A stretch of 64,000 nucleotides of DNA, taken from Diphasiastrum complanatum. Taxonomy: Eukaryota > Streptophyta > Lycopodiopsida > Lycopodiales > Lycopodiaceae. Position numbers and translations under genes: made by a program. Within the stretch, counting starts at the first letter, position 1; every line of letters begins with the position of its first letter. The stretch covers positions 35,896,611 through 35,960,610 of the forward strand of contig CM055096.1 in the NCBI GenBank assembly GCA_029204225.1, given 5' to 3'. Shown piece after piece: positions 55,419-64,000 of this stretch. The notes beneath the pieces were generated by a model, which saw only the letters and a list, made by a program, of their open reading frames with translations, was not told the DNA's origin and did not search any database.

Positions 55419-56260
55419 CTAGAAACCATACATAAGAGAAAATGGACTAAAACGCGTCCCAGAATGCTTTGCGCTGTTATATGCAAACTCAATCATTGGA
55501 AGGTATCTTTCCCAATCCGACTGTCTTCTGGAAACATATGTCCGAAGCATATCTTCCATAGACTGGTTTGTCCTCTTTGTCTGACCGTTCGATTCAGGAT
55601 GATCTAAAGACCCTAGACTTAACGTGGTCTCTAATTTCTCAAAGACTGCCTGCCAGAATTTGCCAGTGAACTTAGAATCTCGATCACTAACAATGTTATT
55701 TCGCAAACCAAACAACCTGAACAACTTTTCCACAAAAAGCCGAGCAAGTTCAGAAGCTTTGACAGTTTTCTTGATTGGTATGAATTGCGCCATTTTAGTT
55801 AACCTGTCAACTATTATCCAAATGCCATCATTTTGCTTTCCTGTCCGAGGTAGCCCAACCACAAAGTCCATGGAAATACTTTTCACTTTTTTTCGGGAAT
55901 TTTCAAGGGCATCAGTAAATCAGCTGCCCTAAGTCTTTCAGCTTTATTAATCTGGCATTGTCCACACCTGCGAACATATGCCTCCACTTGACTTTTTAAG
56001 TTTGGCCAATAAAAGTTCTTTTTTATTAAGTCAAGCGTCCTCTATGAGCCAGGGTGCCTTGCACATGGGCTGTCATGACATTCATGCAGGATTTGGGTCC
56101 TTATATCATCATTTTTTGGCATACAAACCTTTCCATTCCGGAAAAGTAACCCATTCCTATTGGAATAGTCTCTTAATACCTTGTCCTGAGGAGAAATTTT
56201 GGAATCATGCATTCCAAGCTCATCACTAGATCTAGAAGAACTGCTAGAACATCTAGCCAA
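55419..56260 (-). pseudogene. Ty3/gypsy integrase, element N
   Basis: The zinc-binding part is ILHECHDSPCARHPG then, after a stop, YVRRCGQCQINKAE (H2C2). The core has SISMDFVVGLPRTGKQ (first Asp), NNIVSDRDSKFTGKFW (second Asp) and HPESNGQTKRTNQSMED. The catalytic Glu position is Lys/Arg-rich, where TERTN would be usual. It ends in WERYLPMIEFAYNSAKHSGT. The MDFV-GLP signature is typical of chromoviruses. Confidence 0.88.
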
Positions 56261-56591
56261 ATATGACCGAAGTACCTATCTGTCTTACACAAATCTCTTT
56301 AAGGACATAACTCAGATTGGATCTCACAAAAGCTTAACTGATTGACCTCTCCAATCCGGCTTAAGACATCCGCGACACTATTAGAAGTAGTATTTCGGTA
56401 CTCTATGTCATAATGAAATTCTTGGAGCATCTCTGACCATCTGGCCTTACGACCTCAAGGTCAACCACATCGTTAATATACTTTAACGCTTGATAGTCAG
56501 TAATTATGGTAAACTGGGAGCCATACAAATAATGTCACCAAACTTTTAGGGCATGAATGACAACAAAAAGTTTCTTGTCATAGGTGGAATA
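56261..56591 (-). pseudogene. Ty3/gypsy RNase H remnant, element N
   Basis: Minus translation reads TYSTYDKKLFVVIHALKVW and HYLYGSQFTIITDYQALKYI, the RNase H core with its TD catalytic block. It is interrupted exactly where the LTR of copia M starts (56592). The upstream RT, protease and gag of N are not found on the far side of M. Confidence 0.78.
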
Positions 56592-57683
56592 TGTTGGAAA
56601 GAGGTGTGTAACTTATCGTGCACAGCGAAATAAACTATCTTCCTCTTTCTTCATGCATGACTACGCCTATCAATTTCGAACAAAACAATAGTGATAAAAA
56701 TCACGTTTGATCTTATAGTAACTAACTTTGAAATCATTAGTACTACAGTGATTATGTAGCCAAACATTTAAAGCATTGAATTATCACACAAATAATCAGT
56801 CGCGAAGAATTATAGAAACACATACATTCTGAGATGAAGTTGAACGCAATAAGAAGATAATATTGATTTAGTATGAAAGCGAAACAGATGTGAATGAGTA
56901 CAAGAAGTTGCGGATCGAAGCCGCGTACTCTAAGCTATCTCTGAGCGGCTAAAATATAAGTCTGAATTAAGCGCAACTACTGATAAACAATAAGCACAAT
57001 AGCAATCTATAATCAACTCTAAAGAACTGAGCTAGAATGTTCGCAGGCAATGCGGCTGCCAGTTGGCTGGAGTCTGCTGACATTCATCCAGTTCTTCTCA
57101 GAAGTTGCTTGCTGATAAGCGGTGACATTTGGCCGTAAACAGTCTGTCTGCATAAATGAACATGACTATCACTCTGCAAAAATGAACGTAATTGTCATAG
57201 GCAAAAAATGTGATACTTTGCAAAAATGAATGTAAACTGCCACAGACAAAAAATGCGACTTTTTTGAGAAATGCGACAATGTCACAAAATCTCATTTCTT
57301 GAATATCCCACACTTTGCCAAAGTCATTTCCTTAACATTTGAGGCACTTTGAAAAATGCGAAAAATGTGACACTGCATTTTTACCCACAATTTCTGACAA
57401 GCGAAAAATACGAAAAACGAGACACTACATTTTACTGAAAATTTTTGACAGTGTCGCTTTAAGAGAAAATTGACTGTAGCAAAAAGACGACGGTGTCGGG
57501 TTTTGTAGTGAGGGAAAATTTTTGACATTGTTGTCAAACTTCGTGTATTTCTACAAACTGTGTAAAAACACTTGTAATTCTACAGACTATGTAAAACACG
57601 GGAGAATCTGCTGAACTGGATAAACATTTGGATGAAAATCAAAAACCGATTAGTCGATTAGTAGAAAGGAGAATAATCCAACA
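56592..57683 (-). repeat. 3' LTR of copia element M, complete
   Basis: The LTR lies between TGTTGG at 56592 and CCAACA at 57683, 1092 bp with 6-bp inverted ends. The minus strand starts TGTTGGATTATTC after the purine tract TTAAGGGGGAG. It shares the GACTACGCCTATC motif with the LTRs of J and E, and has TCGCGAAGAATT near 56803. Confidence 0.8.
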
Positions 57684-58130
57684 CTCCCCCTTAATTTGAA
57701 TCCATGAATGTCTTGAACTTTAAACTTAGTTCTCTACACAGAATTTTCTGTGTGCATCCAACTTTAATGCTTTGGTAAAAATATTTGTTGTCATATCTTG
57801 CGTTCAACAGTTTTGCAATCTGACCTCTTTGTTGAGAACTTTGCTTCTGACATAGTAATACTTCACCTCGTTGTCGAATCTTAGTGCTTTGATTTGTTTC
57901 CCAGTTTGATTTTTTGCATGCTCTTTGAATTGTCTGAACTTGATGAAAGCTTCTGATTTCTGTTTAATGAAGTAAATAGCTATTCTTCTGGAGAATTCAT
58001 CAATAAAGGTAATGAAATACTTTGCATTTAGCAATTAAGGAGTTTGCATAGGTCCACATATATCTGTATGAACAACATCTAATAGACCTTTTGCTGCATG
58101 CCTATGACTCAATCTAAAAAGAATCCTAGT
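57684..58130 (-). pseudogene. Copia integrase joined to RNase H tail, element M
   Basis: One frame runs LNAKYFITFIDEFSRRIAIY, KSEAFIKFRQFKEHAK and IKALRFDNE (integrase, second Asp region). It passes directly into YYYVRSKVLNKEVRLQNC, the RNase H C-terminus. Remaining RNase H codons (QDMTTNIFTKALKLDAHRKF) follow to the purine tract. The integrase C-terminus, RT and most of RNase H are deleted, about 2-2.5 kb relative to J. Confidence 0.85.
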
Positions 58131-58748
58131 CTACTTTCCAAAGATGCAGCTATGGCAAATAGAGAGATCGACTTTATCAGAAGGATAATCGAGATCAAGT
58201 ACTAGGGATTGTCTGGACATTTTTGAAACAAATGCATAATTCAAGTGTCCTGAACGATGATGGCATAGTAATGCTTTATTGACAAGAACAGAAGTGTTCA
58301 AAACTTGACTAGAATCAGAATAACAATGTGCCAATCTATATAAGTATCCATGCCTCTTGCTGAGTGCAAGGATCTTATTACTCCTATCGATAATTCTGCA
58401 TTGATCAGACTCAAATTCCACCTTATGAGCTAAATCTATAATTCTACTTACTGCTAACAGATTTGTAGAGAGTTTAGAAACATACAAGACTTTTGATAGT
58501 AGTTTGAATTAATCATGCTGGAATGGTAATCTTACAGTACCTCCACCTTCGATAGTGTGAGTGCTATCATCACCAAGATGAACATACTTCTTTGTGCTGT
58601 AAGGCGTATATGATTCGAAAATCTCACGATGACTGGTCATATGTTGAGTAGCTCCAGAATTCATAAAAGCGCCTTCGTCTATTTCGACTTCAAGAGATGC
58701 TGTAACTGTATTTGCTTGTTGATCAGGTTGCTTGGCTGCATTCTTCAC
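58131..58748 (-). pseudogene. Copia protease and pre-integrase, element M
   Basis: Protease reads GAFMNSGATQHMTSHREIF, so the catalytic Asp is Asn. It continues SYTPYSTKKYVHLGDDST. The pre-integrase frame has MYVSKLSTNLLAVSRIIDLA, CHHRSGHLNYAFVSKM and LSICHSCIFGK with a stop. It is related to J and L but more diverged. Confidence 0.85.
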
Positions 58749-59395
58749 TTTGAGAATTTGGCAATCCTAGATCTCATGGTTATTGCGCTTGCAATACCTG
58801 CAAAACATCTTCTTCTTCGACAAATGTGAATTTGATGATTGTTCTTGACTTTGAGTCTGTTTCTGATTCGATGTAGACTGCTTGGAGCTTTTCGACTTTT
58901 GTTGTTTTGAGCCCTTGTTGACATATAGAGCATGAGACGAAGAGGTAGACGAAGTGTCTTGACTTCTTCAATTATCTTCTTGCAGCAACATAGTGATAAC
59001 TCTGGTAAGAGTTAAATCTGAGTGTGTCGTGATGATCATCACCCAGTTCTCATATGTAGAGGGCATGCTTGAAAACAATGTCATAATTGCATCTTAATCA
59101 TGTATGACTGATCCGACAGCTGCCATCTGTTGCAAGAGATTCTTAAACTAGTTAATATGATTCTGAAGATAATCATTATTTGACATCTTGAGTGTGAAGA
59201 AATTCCTTCGAAGATGTAACTTGGTAGTTACGTCTCTCACATCATATAGTGAGCTCAAGATGTCCCAAACTTCTGTCGAAGTCTTAGCTTCTACTATGTG
59301 GCCAATTTGAGTATATGATATATTGAGGATAATAAGCACGAAAGCTTTACCATCCTTCGATTTTCATTTTGAGTCTTATGTGTCGTCTTTAGATT
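58749..59395 (-). pseudogene. Copia gag, element M
   Basis: Blocks include AFVLIILNISYTQIGHIVEA, TEVWDILSSLYDVRDVTTK, LHLRRNFFTLKMSNNDYLQN, NWVMIITTHSDLTLTRVIT and MLLQEDN. The knuckle FCRYCKRNNHEI-DC keeps all four ligands although a stop lies inside it. Homology ends near 59395, so the gag start, leader and 5' LTR are missing. Confidence 0.82.
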
Positions 59396-60417
59396 TCATT
59401 TTCACTGAAGTAGAAATACTAGAACGAATGGTAGACTGGAAACAATTTATAGATCCTTGTATTGCTCAAGGAAATGATAGCTTAGAAGGACACACCAATT
59501 CTAATGATGAATGGTTCACTATTTTTGTTTTCAAATGATGAATGGTGAGCCAACCATGCATTGGAAATACTATTCTAATGATGGAGACAACGCATGGAGT
59601 GAACCTTTCAAACTGTTGCAGCGTGTACCTTCAAAAGACGAAGCCATCTTCTAGCATCCACGAAGGATCTGGATCCAAATGAAATGAAAGGAATAATGTC
59701 CTTTATTGATTATTTGTGGTTCATGAGCCGGAAGTTTTCAGAATACAAGGATCGCAATGATGCATGTGTGGTGGAAATCAAAAAACTTGTCGAATATCTT
59801 TCCAAAGAAAAAATGTTTTCAGGATCAATGTATAGCCAAGAGGATTTTTGGCCACAATCCTTGCCAACCACTTTCGATTCATCTATATCAACTTCGATCA
59901 ATGAGGTCGAAATGGATGTAGAGTTATTACCCCGGAGGTTTTGTGGGCGAAAAGCTGATGCACCTGTGGTTGAATTCATCCCACATAGAGAGGTTGTGTT
60001 GGACAAGTTCATTGCAATGCGGCCTCCAGATGAAGATGTTGTGGAGGGTTCCATACCTATTTGGGTGGCAAAAGTTGTCAAAGTGAAGAAAAACTCAGAA
60101 GGCTTGGCCACAGATTTCAAAGCATTATGGTATGAACCAAAATCTAATCAACGGCGTAGAAATCAGAGACAAGTTGACAACTTGTAGCTGTACAAAATTG
60201 CTTGGAGAAAGAATGGATTATGAACAACAACGGACCACAATATATGGATGTAGATACAGTTGTTCATGCATGGAAATCAAAGGCGGAAAAAATAATTAAA
60301 GCACACGGGTATACTGTGGAAAAATCAATATCCATTTCGAAAATATCAGTGGCACACATCAAAGAATACCTATCCAAATTATCCGATGAATATGCAGCTG
60401 ATATTGATGAGTAGAGT
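59396..60417 (+). pseudogene. Unrecognised protein gene remnant
   Basis: Plus-strand frames read as one protein: FTEVEILERMVDWKQFIDPC, EGHTNSNDEWFTIFVF, a shift, MMNGEPTMHWKYYSNDGDNA, FKLLQRVPSKDEAIF. A long part (59684-60187) has FIDYLWFMSRKFSEYKDRND, REVVLDKFIAMRPPDEDV, IPIWVAKVVKVKKNSE and FKALWYEPKSNQRRRNQRQ. After another shift comes QYMDVDTVVHAWKSKAEK and a helical C-terminus ending at 60414. The WVAKV...WYEP part resembles a small beta-barrel reader or C-terminal tail found in plant hypothetical or transposon-linked proteins. I cannot name it. At least three frame breaks, unless introns explain them. Confidence 0.45.
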
Positions 60418-62773
60418 TCATGATCATTGTAGTTGTAGAGTCATGGTTACAACCTTTGTCGCCATAATTATTGGACTTGTAATGTATTTAATTTAGTGAG
60501 TGTTGGCAGATTCCGAATCCGCAACAAGGCCAAATTTGGCTCCAAAAGACGCGTAATTCCTTCTGTAAATTTAATTGTAAATCCAGCTTGGCAATTTTGT
60601 AGAAAGTTGACTTTTTGTATGCTAGGGTGTGGGCATGTCACCCTATTATAAGTAAATCATATTTCATGGCATGTGCATTGTAAGACCATGAGGAATCATG
60701 ATGTAGAAAGTTTAACGGCTTTTTGAAATTCTAAAGGTTGAAAATAGTTTTTAATTCACTCTTTAGAATAAATAGTAAATCACTAGTCTAAAAGGTTAAA
60801 CTTCTACAAATTTGTCTAGAATTGCACCAAAGTTGTGCATCTTTTGTATTAGTCTCTTGGCTAATGTAGGGCTTGGCCCAAGACCATTAATTATAAATAT
60901 GAACTGCTTTTAGTGGAAAGTGACACATTGTGATTAAATTTCTATGAGAGTTCTTATAATACAGCTTGTTCAAAGTAGTATATGATTCAATGATGTTTAT
61001 GTTTCTTTTAACTATCAAATTATGTTTATGTTTCTTTTGAAATTCTATATCAATGTTTATGTTTAAAAGTTGTCTATGTTGTTCGGATCGACATTGATTT
61101 TGGACATGATTATATCGGATTTCCCAAAAACATCCACCATAACCCCTTTGATCTAACAATTGGAACGATTTACATTTATATTAGGTGCTCATAGCTATTG
61201 GACAAAAGCATCAATAAATTTTAGAAACTAAATTGTGACTTGTTGATCAAATTTGTCTTGTTTGGCTTATAGTTGTATTGAAATGAGATTCGAACTTGAG
61301 AAATCAAGAATTAGTAAGTTGTTATTGTTTTTCTTATCTGGCTCTTTTGGTACCATATGTAGAAAATAGTCCTAAATAAATTAAAAAGTCCAAAATTAAT
61401 TGAGACAGTGTTGATAGGATATTTGCTTCTATTTAATTGACTTTGACTAATTGCCTTGTCTAAATTTGGTAACTAGACTATAATTAGCCTAACTAGAGTT
61501 TCCTCAAAGTTGCATTTTGACAATTGTCACATTTTCATGTTTCTTTTTTGAGTGTCAACAAATCTTTAGGATACTAATGATTTTGCAATGGTCATTTCTA
61601 GGTGTGTCGCTTGTCATTGTAATTTTATCTTACAAAGTGTTGTGCTTGAAGTTGTAGTTGCTTCACAACTACGAGGCATGTCTTAGATGATGATTTGATT
61701 TAGGGGTAGAATTCAAATGACTTACACTCAATGATGGTAATTTTTTTGTTTTCACCTAGGTTGGTTTTATTTTTATTTTCTTGATTGTTGAAGTAAAGTT
61801 CAAAATTAAATGATTTTACATATATAATTTTTTGCACATGATCTTGGTCGGATCAGCCTAAAAATATTCATTTTTGAGAATTTGGGACTCATTTTTAGCC
61901 TTAATTAAACTCTTAGAATTGCACAAAATCTTGCTTCACAAAACTTTTAATTTACTATAGTTTCAAGATGTGGATTGATTTTTTCTATTTTTATTTTAGT
62001 ACAATGTACAGAGTTGCTTTTATCCAAAATAGAAATCAATAAGATGACTTGAAAGTACATCTAATTGGAAATTTTTCTCTCTAAGCCAATTTTTGATACA
62101 AAAGCCAAATTTTGTTGGTTTGTTCATAGAGTAAAGAAGCAGTGTTAAAAGAAGTTTTTAGCCTAATGAAACAAAAAAAAAAAGAATATGCTTTTGAGCT
62201 TTGGTTTTATAACATCCAAGAATGCATGTCCTATTAAAAAAATATCTTGAAAAAATGTCCTTCACAAACAAACACCAAATGGGCCAAATAAATGATTGTT
62301 TTGAGATAAAAGAGTTAAATAAAAGTACGAAGTTTTTTTCTAAACAATGCAATGCCAGGAGATTTTGGCTGGGCATGCTACCACCTTTAGCCAGCCTCCT
62401 GATGAAGTATATGGACTAGGTATTCTTCATGCGCAGGTGGGCTACCTTGTTGTAGCACTTGCGGCTAGGAGTGCTACAACATGTAGCCTACCGTTGGATG
62501 ACAAATATCAGACATAGCAGGTCCAGATCTACGGTGGAAATTAACGATGATTTAAAATGTGACTTTCGTAGTCAACCGGATGATGCCATGTGTCCTATAT
62601 CACTCTCACACCTAATTCACACTTAAGTACATATAATTCAGTGATTCACACTTAGTACATATAATTCACTTGGCCGGAGAGGGAGAGGGATATGAAGGCT
62701 ATACGTTCGTTGTTTTGTAAAGGAAAGTGCCAAAGATCTTCAATCACTTGACGTGCGAGCAAATCACCTGATA
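60418..62773. other. AT-rich intergenic DNA upstream of the transporter gene
   Basis: No gene or retroelement domain seen. It contains short tandem words (ATGTTTATGTTTCTTTT twice near 61000-61035). A direct repeat near 62617-62669 (CACACTTAAGTACATATAAT and CACACTTAGTACATATAAT) lies about 110 bp upstream of the transporter ATG, in its likely promoter. Confidence 0.5.
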
Positions 62774-62927
62774 ATGACAACACATGGAATTGATCAGGAG
62801 GATGCAGCAGTGATGGAGACAACCGGTGAATTAGATGGCATATCACTCGATATATCAGCAGCAAACCCCATATTAATAAATCAGAACACCCAAACCAGAA
62901 AATATCGAGCGTGCATGTCGCTTCTGG
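62774..62927 (+). CDS. NPF (NRT1/PTR family) transporter, exon 1
   Basis: The ATG at 62774 opens MTTHGIDQEDAAVMETT, a hydrophilic N-terminus, ending KYRACMSLLG. The donor G|GTACGTAA at 62928 leaves phase 1 and splices to exon 2 to give LLGVTIVEK, the start of transmembrane helix 1. A second in-frame ATG at 62813 could be used instead. NPF proteins are plasma-membrane or vacuolar symporters with 12 helices that move nitrate, peptides, hormones or other small solutes. Confidence 0.8.
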
Positions 62928-63016
62928 GTACGTAACGCTGTCTGTTCAACAACTAAGTGTCATTGTTTCCTTTTGCTAGCAACAGCACTTAACAGATCTT
63001 TGCAATCCTTCTACAG
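62928..63016 (+). other. Intron 1 of the NPF gene (89 bp)
   Basis: Begins GTACGT and ends CTTCTACAG. Splicing restores the family-conserved GVT-VEK junction. It contains stop codons in all frames that would otherwise break the protein. Confidence 0.8.
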
Positions 63017-63234
63017 GAGTTACAATAGTCGAGAAAATGGTGTACTATGCAATCTTCGGGAATCTTGTAACGTTCCTTTCCCAGGTTTTGCATTTGGATG
63101 CCGCTTCTTCAGTCAAGAATGTAAACACTCTTGTCGGCGTCTGCACTGTTGCAGCACTTGTAGGAGCCTACATTTCAGATGCGCATCTGGGTCGATACTG
63201 GACGATCGTGACTTTCTTTACAGTCTACTCACTG
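63017..63234 (+). CDS. NPF transporter, exon 2 (helices 1-3)
   Basis: Encodes VTIVEKMVYYAIFGNLVTFL (helix 1), SSVKNVNTLVGVCTVAALVG (helix 2) and AYISDAHLGRYWTIVTFFTV (loop and helix 3). The order and spacing match NPF proteins, including the SDAHLGRYWTI block. The usual helix-1 ExxE[R/K] proton-coupling motif reads TxxEK here: the first Glu is Thr. Exon 2 ends TACTCACTG before GTAAGAG, phase 0. Confidence 0.88.
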
Positions 63235-63335
63235 GTAAGAGAGGAACTTGAATATATGCAGGAGTCTAAATTTTCTGCTACTGATTCATTTGTTCTATTT
63301 AATTACACAGATTGAATGCTTAATCGTTGCCGCAG
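63235..63335 (+). other. Intron 2 of the NPF gene (101 bp)
   Basis: Begins GTAAGAG and ends TTGCCGCAG. Joining gives YSL-GLISLTIF, the expected helix 3 continuation. GT-AG, phase 0. Confidence 0.85.
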
Positions 63336-63898
63336 GGACTAATTTCTCTGACAATATTCACTTCACACCCGTCTCTTAGGCCGATTCCATGCTCACTAGG
63401 AAGTCCGGACTGCAGAAGGCCTACAAAATGGCAATTTGGTTTTTTTGTGTTCTCTGTGTCTCTGATTGTGATAGGGACGAGCGCTAACCCATGCTACTTA
63501 GCTTTTGGTGGAGATCAGTTTAATGATGATGGTGATGCGGAGGAGAGGAAGCAGAAAGCCTCGTACTTCAACTGGTTATTTTTTGGTATATGCTTCGGCG
63601 CCTTCCTCGCTTGCACGTTAGTAGTGTATATCGAAGAGAACGTAAGCTGGAAGTGGGCATTTGCAATCCTCACTTTCTGTATGCTGATGGCGTTGTTTGC
63701 GGTCGTCGTTAATTCCTCCAACTATCGTGAAAGACCACCAAATGGCAGCCCTTTTACCCGGTTGGCGCAGGTGCTGGTAGCGGCTGCTTGCAATTGCAAA
63801 GCCAAACTACCATCAGACCACCAGGATTTGTATGAGGCTCCAGAGATCATGAACGAGAAAGCTACGAGATCGAAGCTGCTGCACACCAGCGACTTCGG
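63336..63898 (+). CDS. NPF transporter, exon 3 (helices 3-6)
   Basis: Begins GLISLTIFTSHPSLRPIPC. It continues WQFGFFVFSVSLIVIGTSAN, PCYLAFGGDQFNDDGDAEER and KQKASYFNWLFFGICFGAFL, then VYIEENVSWKWAF and a further helix. It ends YRERPPNGSPFTRLAQVLVA, LYEAPEIMNEKA and LLHTSDF, the start of the large central loop. FGGDQFND and NW are the PTR2-type signature. The exon ends GG before GTAAAAG (phase 2). Confidence 0.9.
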
Positions 63899-63995
63899 GT
63901 AAAAGACTGTTTCCTAATCACCTCCCAAGGGTTGTCTCATGACTTACTGGAAACGTAGCAATCTAAGAAGAGTTGCATCGCGTTTGTATGCGCAG
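63899..63995 (+). other. Intron 3 of the NPF gene (97 bp)
   Basis: Begins GTAAAAG after DF-G and ends TATGCGCAG. Joining to the last five bases of the window gives DFGF, matching the family's H-T/S-D-F/E-[R]F-L pattern. The acceptor is inferred from very little exon sequence. Confidence 0.6.
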
Positions 63996-64000
63996 CTTTC
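63996..64000 (+). CDS. NPF transporter, start of exon 4 (runs off the window)
   Basis: Only CTTTC is present after the predicted acceptor. It completes Gly and adds Phe in frame. The second half of the transporter (helices 7-12) should continue to the right. Confidence 0.45.

Noticed and set aside
59710-60120. 136-codon minus-strand ORF
   Set aside because: It is the antisense shadow of the better-supported plus-strand frame at 59684-60187.

Overview
The window is nuclear DNA of a land plant, dominated by decayed LTR retrotransposons. It carries only two clear host genes: an intronless PLS-class pentatricopeptide repeat (PPR) gene at 51193-53679, and the 5' part of an NPF/PTR-family transporter gene with short GT-AG introns at 62774-64000. 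The dense copia load and a PPR protein of near-identical 101-residue units with a recurrent KCGSL motif suggest a large-genome, possibly non-seed plant such as a fern. That placement is inference; nothing here names a species.

Layout. 1-1.9 kb: copia gag start, long leader and primer-binding site (PBS), minus strand. 2-11.6 kb: two copia elements of one family (B and C, minus). B carries an 830-bp insertion. C ends in two complementary halves of a single LTR. 11.6-15.1 kb: an unrecognised coding remnant and non-coding DNA. 15.1-18.1 kb: two plus-strand copia fragments (G and E). 18.1-21.8 kb: third member of the B/C family (D, minus). 21.8-23.8 kb: AT-rich DNA studded with GC-rich 20-22 bp near-palindromes. 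23.8-26.9 kb: a copia family in inverted arrangement (H' and H). 27-28 kb: Ty3/gypsy integrase fragment. 28.6-37.8 kb: LTRs of two families, a copia body (F, minus) and an LTR-PBS unit with a non-coding interior. 38-47 kb: two related copia elements (L and J, minus). 47-48.5 kb: a degenerate repeat of TGTCGGATGTAA. 48.7-50.05 kb: 3' end of copia K with a complete 975-bp LTR. 51.2-53.7 kb: PPR gene. 54.5-56.6 kb: Ty3/gypsy chromovirus (N, minus), interrupted by copia M (56.6-59.4 kb). 59.4-60.4 kb: broken unrecognised coding sequence. 60.4-64 kb: AT-rich intergenic DNA, then the transporter gene.

No retroelement here looks autonomous: all have stops, frameshifts, internal deletions or lost LTRs. 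The observations most worth a second look are the GC-rich palindrome array, the split LTR of element C, the TGTCGGATGTAA repeats, the LTR unit with a non-coding interior, the altered proton-coupling motif of the transporter, and the PPR gene whose stop cuts off a recognisable but decayed C-terminal extension.
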